This document shows positions 54,914 through 64,000 of a DNA stretch of 64,000 nucleotides, piece by piece. Location of the stretch: assembly GCA_020746835.1 (NCBI GenBank), contig JAGPNK010000009.1, positions 558,001-622,000 of the forward strand, written 5' to 3'. Both the position numbers and the translations under genes were made by a program. Origin of the DNA: Stachybotrys elegans. Its lineage: Eukaryota; Ascomycota; Sordariomycetes; Hypocreales; Stachybotryaceae. The notes beneath the pieces are model-generated. The model saw only the letters and a list, made by a program, of their open reading frames with translations, was not told the origin of the DNA and did not search any database. Numbering within the stretch: the stretch's first letter is position 1; the number at the start of each line of letters is the position of its first letter.

Positions 54914-55299
54914 CTACCTGTCGTCGGTTAGGGTCGCACTAGGAAATCTCGACACCACCTTGAGCCCTTGCGGAGGGCCGATAATAATTCTCCTTGGTCG
55001 AAACATTGAACCCTTGGGATGAAGCGGATGTATTAAAACAGATTGGTGAGCTAGATTGTCGAGTCCGTCACAATTCCAACCGCTGACATCGAAGGGATGA
55101 GGATAATGATGTAAGTCACAATCCTCATCGCTACAATCTCTGCCTTCACAAGCATGCAAATCGTGAATCACACAGAGCATTTCTGGATACTCGTATTTGC
55201 AGAAGCGAGACTGGGTCGCCTAAGGTTTGCCTTACCGTTTTCGTTCACATGGTAATTGCCCTCATCAGGCACGGCACCGAAGGCAATTGGAACAGGCAT
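54914..55299 (-). CDS. Possible small Cys/His/Asp-rich spliced gene (low confidence)
   Basis: Tentative. On the minus strand an ATG at 55299 opens MPVPIAFGAVPDEGNYHVNE. After a GTAAGG...CCAG intron of 53 nt (55235-55183) the frame continues to a stop at 54914, giving 110 residues in total. The second part has closely spaced Cys, His and Asp (HDLHACEGRDCSDEDCDLHH). There is no signal peptide and no family match. The splice joins the frames exactly, but the intron has no obvious branch site and the opposite strand carries a competing short frame. It may be a chance reading or a decayed gene. Confidence 0.25.
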
Positions 55300-55586
55300 G
55301 GCCGTGGGGGAGCAATGCTACCCCCTTCTCCGAACGTGCCGCGAGCCGCATAGGAGTAGACTCAAAGCATGTGAACAAAGAGCAGAGGCTGTGGCTGGCT
55401 TGGCGTAGTCAGTTCGATTCTTGAGGCCTCATCTGATCGACGGTATGACTGCAGTCATCGATAACGAACGCCGAGGGAACTCTGAATCATCCCGTGCTAC
55501 CTAGGCGTTCGGCGTTGCTGGTCCATCCACGGAAAGTGTAAATAGGGTCGCATCCCAAGACCGATGATTTTGTGGAACGGCCGCCT

Positions 55587-55594
55587 TATATATA
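55587..55594 (+). promoter_or_regulatory. TATA box of the aquaporin gene
   Basis: TATATATA lies 61 nt upstream of the aquaporin ATG, a good position for a core promoter. A strong TATA in a fungal promoter usually goes with regulated, stress- or nutrient-responsive expression; that part is inference. Confidence 0.6.
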
Positions 55595-55654
55595 GCCAGT
55601 TACCAAATCCTCATAACACCAGACTTTCCCATAACTACGGCCGGACTATTCACC

Positions 55655-56659
55655 ATGTTTATGCTGCACAGAGATAACCGGACCCTGGGCAACGCCCTGG
55701 GCAGGTCCCATAGGATTGGCGACAAAACGCGGAAAGCCATGGTGGCAGTGCTAGGCGAGTTCTGCGGCACGTTCATGTTCCTCTTGCTGGCCTTCATAGG
55801 AGCTCAGACGGCTATCAACAACAACGCAGCGAACTCCGAACCCACTCTCTTCCCGTACAGCCTCATGTACATTGCTGCTTCCTTCGGGTGTGCTTTGGCA
55901 GTCAATGTATGGGTCTTCTATCGTGTAACCGGTGGCATGTTCAACCCGGCGGTAAAGCACCACTGCCCATGGTTCCGACAAAGTAACGTGACGCTGATTT
56001 GTGGACAGGTTACACTGGGCTTGGTCCTGGTAGGCGCGGTCAAACCACTCCATGCTCTCCTCATTGTCCCAGCGCAGGTGGCCGCGGGAATCTCTGCCGC
56101 CGCCGTCACCAACTGGATTCTGCCCGGCTCGCTCGGTGTTGCTAATAGGCTGGCCAACGGAACAAACATCGCCCAGGGGCTCTTCCTGGAGATGTTTCTC
56201 ACAGCCCAGCTTGTCCTCACGGTATACTTTCTGGCAGTTGAAAAACATCGGGGAACATTTCTTGCTCCTGTAGGGATCGGCATCTCGGTCTTCAGCGCGC
56301 ATCTCGCGGGAACAAACTATACCGGGACGGGCATCAATCCCGCCAGATCATTTGGCCCGGCCGTGATCGTTGGATTCACCGGCTACCAGTGGATCTACTG
56401 GCTTGGGCCATGCATGGGTGCTGTCTTGTCCTTTAGCGTGTATAAGCTACTGAAGACCATGGAGTACGAGTCCGTGAACCCAGGACAAGACGCCGAAGAC
56501 GAGGAAAAGGCCTTGCAGGCGGTGACGGCGTTGACCAGCCAGTCATTCGCCACCTCCGACATCCAAAGCGATACCAATCAACGACGCGATAGCATTCCGA
56601 TCCAGAAGCACAGGCACGGCAGTACTGCTGACGAAGGTTCTTCCAGGCATATCGAATAG
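55655..56659 (+). CDS. Aquaporin (MIP family water channel)
   Basis: Membrane channel for water or small solutes. Exons 55655-55951 and 56009-56659 give 315 residues. The 57-nt intron contains no stop and is a multiple of three; removing it joins GGMFNPA to VTLGLVLVGAVKP, the canonical sequence around the first NPA box (Asn97-Pro-Ala). The second box is NPARSFGPAVI at about 209, the pattern of orthodox aquaporins rather than glycerol facilitators. Hydrophobic segments fit six membrane spans (for example GEFCGTFMFLLLAFIGA, LEMFLTAQLVLTVYFLAV, QWIYWLGPCMGAVLSFSVYK). The C-terminal 65 residues are hydrophilic, acidic then basic, and cytosolic. The start MFMLHRDNR is the first ATG after the TATA box. 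Confidence 0.93.
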   Translation: MFMLHRDNRTLGNALGRSHRIGDKTRKAMVAVLGEFCGTFMFLLLAFIGAQTAINNNAANSEPTLFPYSLMYIAASFGCALAVNVWVFYRVTGGMFNPAVKHHCPWFRQSNVTLICGQVTLGLVLVGAVKPLHALLIVPAQVAAGISAAAVTNWILPGSLGVANRLANGTNIAQGLFLEMFLTAQLVLTVYFLAVEKHRGTFLAPVGIGISVFSAHLAGTNYTGTGINPARSFGPAVIVGFTGYQWIYWLGPCMGAVLSFSVYKLLKTMEYESVNPGQDAEDEEKALQAVTALTSQSFATSDIQSDTNQRRDSIPIQKHRHGSTADEGSSRHIE

Positions 56660-57005
56660 TGTGTCTCGGTACTAGGTACTTTGTTGAGTTCGAGATTGAT
56701 TGTGATGCCGAGGAGGGAAGTTTGGCCCGTGGCGGTCGTCTGCAATATCGCTCTGCATACCAAAATTCTGAATTCAATCAACCCAGGAAAATTATCATGA
56801 ACTTTGCCATCAACCACGCTCTATTTCGACGCAAATAAATAGTATCATTTAAGGATTAGGTACGGACTAAGATAAAGCCCAGGCAAATACATCTCATCGT
56901 ATACCACCTTGTATGGGAAACGCCTCCCCCTGCTTCCTGAAGTCAGACGGACACAGTCTCCATGTATCCTATGCGTGCGCAAGGCACATCTTGCGACCCG
57001 CCGAC
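56660..57005. other. Convergent 3' region of aquaporin and sugar transporter
   Basis: About 350 bp with no supportable gene; presumably two 3' UTRs. Confidence 0.55.
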
Positions 57006-58833
57006 TTAGACGCTCTTGATGTCAACAACGTCGCCGCTCTGGTTAACGGCAAGGGCCTTCTTCTGGGTGGACATGCGAACGGGGTTCTCGGCAGTAAAGA
57101 TCTCGTCAAGTTCCTCGAGCTAAACACACAAGTTAGTGAAACTGGTCTCGAAGCATGTACTAGGGGTGGATCTTACAGTTCGGCCCTTGGTCTCGGGAAG
57201 GAACCAGAAGATGAGGAATGCTTGAACAGCATCCTGGATAGTGAAGATGATGTAGGTGCGCCAGCCGATCTGCTGCATGGACACGGGCCAGGCAAACTGG
57301 TTGAGGAGACCAGCTGCGTTGACAGCCAAGTTGGAGAAGGCCATACCCTTGGCACGCATCTCAAAGGAGAGAACCTCGACAGGGTACAGAGCCTGCAGGG
57401 GGGTGATACCGAAAGAGTAGATGGCACCAAAGATGAAGATCATGGCAAGAGAAGCCTGGGAAGCCGCCCTGTTGCTGTAGATGGGGTCGCCGTTCTCGTC
57501 ATCGCCGGCATACGAGGCCTCGAACTGGGACGAGGCAATGGTCATGCCAAGCCAGATGACGGTGCAACCGGTGAAAGAGAAGAGCAGAAGAGGTCGGCGA
57601 CCGAGCCTGTCAACAAGGAACGCACCAACAATAGCAAAGACAAACTGCTGGCAGTTGTTGATGAGGGTGATGTTGGCCTGCTCGATGGTGTGCACGTAGC
57701 CAGCAGTGTCGAGCACAGAGCCGAGGAAGTAACTGAGCACAGCGTTGCCAGCCCACTGTCCAAAGATGGACACGGCCAGGTTGCAGCAGAGACGGTAGAC
57801 AGCAGCGCGGTTGCGGAACAGAGCGCTATAGTCCCACCAGCGCTTGTCAGCACCGTCCATGTCGAGGAGCTCTTCGTATTCATGCAACTGTAGGTTGACC
57901 CAGGCAGAGTCAGGGTTACCACCGCCGTGGTACTTGGTGAGAACTTCCTTGGCCTGCTCCTTCTTGTTGTTGACGTACAGCCAACGAGGCGACTCCGGAA
58001 TGAGCATGCAGAACAGGACAATCATGCCAGAGAAGAGAGCCTGGAGCCAGGTAATCAGACGCCACGAGTAGTCGCCGCCAACGTTGAGACCACCGCGAGC
58101 GGCACCAGCGGCGAGGATGGCACCGCTGAACCAGAGAGTGTTGTACATGGCTGTGTGCAGCGAATTAGTACACGTCAGAGAGACCAGCGAGGATAAAACT
58201 TACCGCCGAGAACACCACGGTAGGCGGGGTGGTTGATCTCAACAACGTACATGGGACCAGCAGCAGCGGCAATGGAGACACCGAAGCCGAGGAGGAATCG
58301 GCCGCCCATGAACTGGCTGGGTCCGGGTGAGAGACCCTGGATAATGGTACCGACAATGATGATGACGGCGCCAATTCCCATGCCAATACGACGACCAAAG
58401 CCATCAATGGCAGGACCGACGAAGGGGAGAGCAACGACACCACCAATCTGATACATGGAAGCAACAATACCAGCCCAGATACCATCGTTCTCGACACCAT
58501 ATCGATCACGGAAGTCGGGGTTCTGGAGCAGGTTGTTGATGAGAGAGCCATCGTAACCATTCATGGTACTGCAGAAGAATCCAATGACGGAGAAGGCGTA
58601 GATGAAGAGCTGGCCACGGCTCCAAGTATTGGGGGGCTCCTTGATCATGGCCTCGTTGAAGGCTTCGTTACCGTGGACAACCTTGGTCTCGACATGCTTC
58701 TATGGGCAGGGCATGTTAGCAACGAGTCGACATACGATCGATCCACGTCGGATCTTCTTACCTCGGGGCTGGCATCCACATCATCGGCCAACTGGTGCGT
58801 GACCATGGCGTCTGCCTTCTCAATGGCAGCCAT
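57006..58833 (-). CDS. MFS sugar transporter (sugar porter family, lactose-permease-like)
   Basis: Plasma-membrane proton/sugar symporter of the major facilitator superfamily. Four exons on the minus strand: 58833-58762, 58699-58204, 58150-57177 and 57119-57006; 551 residues. Sugar-porter signatures: NGYDGSLINNLLQ in the first span, VGPAIDGFGRRIGMGIGAVI, GGRFLLGFGVSIAAAAGPMY ahead of VVEINHPAYRG, PESPRWLYVNNKKEQAKEVL at the central loop, VDRLGRRPLLLFSFTG, and WFLPETKGRT with EELDEIF completing the PETKG motif across the last intron. Sequence is consistent with twelve spans and cytosolic ends. General resemblance is to the fungal lactose/galactoside permease group, but the sugar is not determinable here. 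It converges with the aquaporin and diverges, over 4.2 kb, from a Zn2Cys6 regulator. Confidence 0.93.
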
Positions 58834-61800
58834 TGTTGAGAGCAATGCTGGCAAAGGAGTATCGTGTCGTTATTGAATAAACCTTAGGGATGGATGACCT
58901 GAGGGTGAAGGAGAGAGGTGTCAGCTGGGGGGGAGGAGGGAAGCATCGCATGGTAATATAGGAAATTTGCAACAGCGAGGGTCGAGCATGGGGATCATCA
59001 AATCCTTGGGCGAAAGAAACAACCCATGCTTCCTCGCCCCGGCTGTTGACAGACGAGGATGAGGGGTGTAAACCAAGATGGACAGGGGCATACCGGAAGT
59101 ACGGGACCTGTACCTCCATGAAAACGGCTCGAATCTTGCCGAAGCGAGGTCATCTGCAGCCAGCCCGCGGGGGAAAGATCGCTTGACAGGATCGTTGCCA
59201 ACACGCCTGTCCTCCGGGGCTATGGCCGGAGACAGACTCCTCTTGTACACAAGACCAGACGGAGGAAAGCATGCATGGGGTCCTAGATTGGTTTCGTGCT
59301 AAACCTGGGGCAGGACCTGGAGCGAGTGGTGATAACACCGGGGTCTATGGGCAAGGGTGTGTCCCAAAGGATTTCTCTCCTAACACCTGACTCCCTGATT
59401 CCCTATATCCCCAATCAGACTATGCTCTCACCTACCCCAACTTGTTCAAGACATATCCATAATAAGGGAGCTGTGGGGGAGGAGTAAGATCTGGACAGAG
59501 AAGGAAACTGACCAGTGGCACCCGTGGGGCTCGAGTGGGCATCGATCGAACCAGAATTCGAGCTTGACGCGGGTGATATGGCTCCGCGGGGTTAGCGGGT
59601 AAGGCAACGGGGTGGACCAGGAACAGGGAGGAGGAACAGGACAGGGCCAGCATAGTAGGTGACACAAGATACCGTAAATCCAAATCTTTGCCGTAGCCAA
59701 TCCAGGGCCGCTGACCCCAACTGCTCGAGCCAGGTCCAATGAGAAAGGGATGGTGTGTGTGTGTGAGTGAACAAACCCATACCTATACTTGGGCGTTATG
59801 CATTTTGTTTGTTTGACTGAGGCAGTGAGTTCTCGTGTATATGAGCCAGTCTGCAGGAATACGAGAAGGATAAAGCCCAGGCAATCAAGAATGAAACAAT
59901 GCAACCTCACGGCGCCGCCTGGATCTGGATGCCCCCCCAGAGTTTGGCAAAAGCTTAGCACACCCCCTTCTCTCGTCGCGTGGTAGTGAAGCCAAGAGCG
60001 CCACCATACTCGCTTGCCTCGATAGTCGCGCCATGTTGGCTCGCTTTATCGACTGTCGTTCAGCAGACTCTGCCGTAGGTAGGCCAGATACGTTTCGCGC
60101 CCGGCAACACGGCCCTTGGTTCCTGGAGCGTGGGAGCGGCACCGGTAGCCAGGTTGCCCAGCACATCATCTCGTTCCCGCACCTGGGGCTGAGAGGCTAG
60201 CCTTCGGTGACTTCTTCTTCTGTACCTATCCTGCGTGCGTCCACGGGCTGCATCTCTGAGAGGTGAGATGCCAGTCAGGCGTCTAGGATTGGGCATCCGC
60301 CGAGGCGTGTGCCGTTGAGTGCTGGCGGGCCGGACCCATTGGGCCAGGCCTCGTTCCGCGATCCCTTTTCCTGGCCAAGCGACGCGCATGCAGTAGTAGG
60401 GCCGATGGGGTTGATGGCATCTCGACTGCCCGGCTCCTTGAGAGGGATCCGGGAGCGAGAAAGTCTTGTACACCAAGGGCAATGGGGATCCCACGGGTGA
60501 GCAGACCGATGAGCCGACTGAGAGACGCAAGTCCCTTCTCTTCAGACTTGGCTCGTCCGAGAGAAACGCGAGATAGTGTGCAAAGGCATCGGGTCGAGCG
60601 GCAGCAGGATGCGCCCACAATGCGAACGCACAAGGATAGACGTAGAAGCCATTGCGTGTTGAACCCTGAGAAGCAATCAAGAAAACTCCATCGCCGAGAC
60701 AGACCAAGAGTGTAGATTCTCCCAACCAAGCTTCCGAGCAGAAAGCCCACCCATCTCCACCCAACTCCAGCTTTTTCCCTCTTTCTTTTGCTTTTTTCTG
60801 TGGAGGTGGATCTCACCTTTGGACGCACCCTCCCCCATATTCTTATCCAGCCTAGTAATAATATTTGTACGCGATCCGAATAATAGCTGGTGACTTGATT
60901 GGTATCGCGGCTCGATATTGCTGCACGTTTCACATTGATTCTCAGGGCTACATCGCGGGTGTGCTGCCAATATACTGCCAATATATGGGGGTACATGCAA
61001 AGTACAACAGGAATCAAGCACATAGGGTGGGTATGTTGCCGAGGCTCATGTACTGCGCAGGTAGAGGCACATGCGTTCCTGCATCGCGGCTTCCCCAATT
61101 TCCCATCAGGAGTTTTGCAGGTTGGCGGGAAAGCGCCAGTCACGATCCAGCGTGATGCAGCCTGTCTCCTTCATCTCAACCTCCTTTCCGCTCTTCTTGC
61201 ATTGAATTCACATCGAAATACGAGCTTGCATCGGCATTCGCGCCCACCGTGGCCTTGGTCGCCCTCATTGAGGCGTTTTTGCCTGTACTGCAATTGCTGG
61301 CCCGACCTCTCGCCCCGTCGCCATTAGCCTGCATGGCTGGGTAAGCCGTGTAAATCTGCCCTGAGGCTATTCGCACATCATGCCGTTCTACCAGGCAGAG
61401 GGACAGGCCAGGCACGGAACCGTAAGCGAAATCGGACCACGCCCTCCTCTTTCTCCCACAGACACGTGAAAAGATAAGTCATTCACGGCCCATGTCTGGA
61501 ATCGCCGTGCTCCGCCACCGAGTAAGGGTTGGCGGGAAGCCCATCCGATCACGCCAAGCACGTATCATGGGTTTTTTTTTGAGCTCATTTCGTGGCTGTT
61601 GGCATCCCCATCCAACAGTTCAACCTCGGTCGTCGGCTAACCAAAATCATGCTGGGCCCGATGAGCCAGGCCTTATAGATAGATGGATGGATGGATCAGG
61701 GTTTCTTTTGGCGCCAGAAACATATTATTCTTTGCTCTTGCTGCTCAGGCGGAATGAGCGCTTTTCTGTCCCGAATAGTCGCTGAAGGTCTGTATATAAC

Positions 61801-63058
61801 AGATCAGCAGCAAGATCAGCCAACAACCAACGATTCACTATGATCCAGTGCCTTTGCGGTGCGAGGGGAAGCACAGGTGGCAGATCGACCTCTGTCATCC
61901 CTTGATATCGATAGAGCACGCAGGGGCGTCCGGCCGGCCCGCCATACGGCAAACAAAGCAACCTCCTGAATGAGGCTCGTGGCGTGTATCCGGCGATCCA
62001 ACTGGTCCTCCTCGGCCGTCCAGTGCCCCTTGGCGAGCGGGCCGCCCCCGGAAATCCGTACCCATTTAGTGTCGGCTTGAATGGTCCCTGGCACAAGGGT
62101 AAGGGCCGCAAACGTCCCCGCTCCGTGATCTTTGGCTTATCAATCAGACCAGTCGGCCCGGAGCAAAGTCATGAAGCTTTAAAGGTTGTTTGGTGCCCGG
62201 CTCATGGTCAAGTTTAAGCCCTCCAAGCTCTCTTTGTGTTGGAATATCAAGCAACTCCGCGACCTCTCTCTGATGACCAATGAGAAACTTCTCCGCCATC
62301 TCTGCGGGGTGAAGAGCCGGAAGATCTCAGCACTACTTGTCGTTTCGGGGCATTCCGGAAACCTAAGTCCCATTTTTCGCAACCATTGGAGGTAGCCAAA
62401 CCATTCTGCTGCAGCGGAGGTACGCTTTCAGCATGGCCTCAGCAAATCACAGCCCAGCGCGACTCATGCTACATTCTTCTAGTCTGCTTCTAGTGGCTCG
62501 ACTTGATCCTTGGTTCGGCGAATCCCTCGGTCATGGCAAACGTCACTGAAAGGCAATTGTCTTCGTCGTCCAGCCCAGCCGCCCCCCCAAATCCACTCTC
62601 TCTGTCTGCAGTCAATTGCGCGGGTCTGCTCACGCGCTTGCATGCGTGCCTATCGCATCCACGCTATCGCCTCCACGCATGCCCCAGGGAATGGCAGTAT
62701 CTAGCGAAAGAGGAGAAACAAGAAAGAAGTCGCCAGCCGGACTGCGAGGCCCCTGGGTTTCGGGGCCGGATGCATACATATGTTGGTTGCTGCACAGCCC
62801 CCCTCTCTCATGCTCCCCACCGAGATATCCCGGGTGCTACCCGGTGAAACGACTCAAGCACTCCTCCAAGCTAGACCAAAGTCAAAATTACCCTGTCTGT
62901 GTGCTTGCTCGAGATGCCTGCTTGGTGGTATAGAATACCACGATGTGGGGCTTTGTCCGGTCTGTGGCAGCGGGAAATTTAGCTCAACCTTCTCTTCTCT
63001 GTAATCTTTTCTTTCTTTCCCATGACGGCTTTCTGCGAGGTTGTTTGAGTGAGCAGTC
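58834..63058. other. 4.2-kb divergent intergenic region
   Basis: Lies between the sugar transporter (minus) and the terminal Zn2Cys6 gene (plus). No gene is supportable. Long minus-strand frames (60283-61143 and 60060-60764) overlap one another in different frames and translate to Arg/Ser/Leu/Cys-rich sequence without domains. There is a (GT)n run near 59752-59766 and a GATG/GATA tetranucleotide run near 61677-61696. The length is more than usual for this window and suggests large promoters. Confidence 0.5.
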
Positions 63059-64000
63059 ATGTCCTCCTCCTCCTCCGCCAAGGCCACCAAGAAGAGTGCC
63101 TTCTCGTGTGAGCCATGCCGGAGGCGAAAAGTGAGTCTTGTCCAGCTTCCGGGCCTGCTGTCTGCTCTATCCCTCCCCCCCCCCCCCCCCCCCCCAGCAT
63201 CCCATCCATACCTCCCCTCTCCTCGTTCGCGTAGACAGCTGTCCTCATTTGCGCCATAGATTTCGTAACTGACCCATCGAAAAATTCAGGTCAAATGTGG
63301 GGGGGAACAGCCCATATGTAAACGATGTGCTGCTCGTAAGGACGAATGTGTCTATCGGCTGTGAGTTCAACAGTCCTGGAGTTCCAGGCTTCCTACCGCC
63401 CAAGGGTCGCGTAAGCTCTTGTCCCTGACATTGCACATAGAAACCCAACGTTGTCCTACACCCAGCGTCTAGAGGAGCGCATCAGGGAGCTCGAGGATCA
63501 GCTCGCCAATGCACCTGTCGCGGCCAGTTCCCACGCGGGCTCCTCTCACTCGAGCCCCGTGATCCTTGGTGCTAGTGATGCTCCGTCTGCCAGCAGAGCA
63601 TCGACGGAGGACAGGGTCATCAAAAAGGGCTTCAAGGGCATAAAAGTTGATGACAAGGGCGGCATCACGTACCACGGCGCCACGAGCTTCTTCCACCTCC
63701 CCAGCGACAGCAGCGCCACTGGAGACGGCCATCTGTCCTCTCAGGATTCCAACGTGCAGCGCAGAGAGCGTCTCGTCACAAACGCGTGGCAGCAAAGAGC
63801 GTTGGAAAATCTCTCGGCGATCCCCGTACGTGTCTCGTGTGCCAAACCCACAACACGGAACAAGCCGAAACTGACAGGCCAACCACCAGGAACCATTTCA
63901 TCATCTACTAGAACTTCATTGGTGCTGGATTCACCCATTGTTCAATTTCATATACAGGCCTGCCTTTACACGTAAGTCATTGATATTTATCGGACTTTTG
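63059..64000 (+). CDS. Zn(II)2Cys6 transcription factor, 5' part only
   Basis: Truncated by the right edge. Exons 63059-63130, 63290-63360, 63441-63825 and 63890-63971; the next intron begins GTAAGTC at 63972. The zinc cluster is split by intron 1 and uses Cys17, 20, 27, 33, 36 and 43 (SCEPCRRRKVKCGGEQPICK, then RCAARKDECVY). After intron 2 it continues LNPTLSYTQRLEERIRELED, the usual linker plus short coiled coil. A Ser/Ala-rich stretch follows, then about residue 150 QRRERLVTNAWQQRALENLS. Exon 4 gives EPFHHLLELHWCWIHPLFNF ahead of IYRPAFT, the typical start of the Fungal_trans region. Intron 1 holds a 21-C run. Target genes are unknown. Confidence 0.9.
63175..63195. repeat. Poly-C tract in intron 1 of the terminal Zn2Cys6 gene
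   Basis: Twenty-one consecutive C within the 159-nt first intron, between the two halves of the zinc cluster. On the coding strand it forms an unusually pure C-run upstream of the acceptor; its length is likely unstable in sequencing. Confidence 0.88.

Noticed and set aside
58834..60000. Several SYGGRG hexamers (CreA-type carbon-repression sites) upstream of the sugar transporter
   Set aside because: The hexamer is expected about four times per kilobase on two strands by chance and more in GC-rich DNA; I could not show an excess or paired arrangement, so no operator is called.
60283..61143. 286-codon open frame on the minus strand, with a 234-codon frame overlapping it (60060-60764)
   Set aside because: The two frames overlap out of phase and both translate to Cys/Arg/Ser/Leu-rich sequence with no domain, no family resemblance and no splice-supported extension. 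They look like chance frames in GC-rich DNA.
1..64000. Transposons, long terminal repeats, rRNA genes, CRISPR arrays or a secondary-metabolite core gene
   Set aside because: I looked for transposase or reverse transcriptase motifs, long direct or inverted repeats, polyketide or peptide synthase motifs and regular repeat arrays and saw none; the only RNA gene I can support is the tRNA-Lys.

Overview
The window reads as nuclear DNA of a filamentous ascomycete (Pezizomycotina, most likely Sordariomycetes and probably Hypocreales). Most genes carry short (about 46-330 nt) GT-AG introns with CTAAC-like branch points. Typical fungal families are present: Zn(II)2Cys6 regulators, an MFS sugar porter, a fungal Rab4, Mtc1, an XLF/Nej1-type end-joining factor and an SLX4 with its conserved C-terminal domain. 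There is also an intron-bearing tRNA-Lys. I recognise no transposon, rRNA or CRISPR. The genus is inferred from general protein resemblance only.

Layout. 1-14.4 kb: a Cactin splicing factor (1237-2990), then a forkhead regulator (6090-8316) with a tandem Cys-x-Cys repeat, between unusually long gene-poor stretches (3.1 kb upstream, 6.1 kb downstream). 14.4-25 kb: a genome-maintenance stretch with an XLF/Nej1-like factor (minus strand), a class I photolyase (plus), ribosomal protein S21 (minus), SLX4 (plus) and an NUDT19-like Nudix hydrolase (plus). 25.4-28.5 kb: a complete Zn2Cys6/Fungal_trans regulator (minus). 28.5-33.3 kb: sparse; a tRNA-Lys(CTT) with an 11-nt intron and a small acidic spliced gene. 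33.3-45.2 kb: ribosomal protein L23 (uL14), a 1463-residue low-complexity acidic protein of unknown function (minus), MTC1, and a malic enzyme (minus) that needs a GC-AG intron to stay in frame. 46.1-51.4 kb: an intracellular GH2 beta-mannosidase and a Rab4-like GTPase, both minus. 52.1-58.9 kb: four metabolic or membrane genes, namely an HSD17B10-like short-chain dehydrogenase with a -SKM tail, a D-2-hydroxyacid dehydrogenase, an aquaporin and an MFS sugar transporter. 58.9-63.1 kb: a long intergenic region, then the 5' part of a second Zn2Cys6 regulator that runs off the right edge.

How the genes relate. XLF, photolyase and SLX4 all serve DNA repair and lie within 9 kb, with RPS21 and SLX4 sharing a 388-bp divergent promoter. 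The Nudix hydrolase (-SKI tail) and the short-chain dehydrogenase (-SKM tail) look like peroxisomal CoA-ester enzymes. The sugar transporter and the terminal Zn2Cys6 regulator diverge from one 4.2-kb intergenic region and might form a regulator-target pair, though nothing in the sequence proves it.

The observations most worth checking are the six-copy ICTCG repeat in the forkhead protein, the LGxIG(K/G) motif series in the XLF tail, the GC-AG intron in the malic enzyme, the stop-free 57-nt intron at the first aquaporin NPA motif, and the presequence-like N-terminal extensions on photolyase and Nudix. Exon boundaries were worked out by hand from splice signals and protein-family continuity; none was checked against transcripts.
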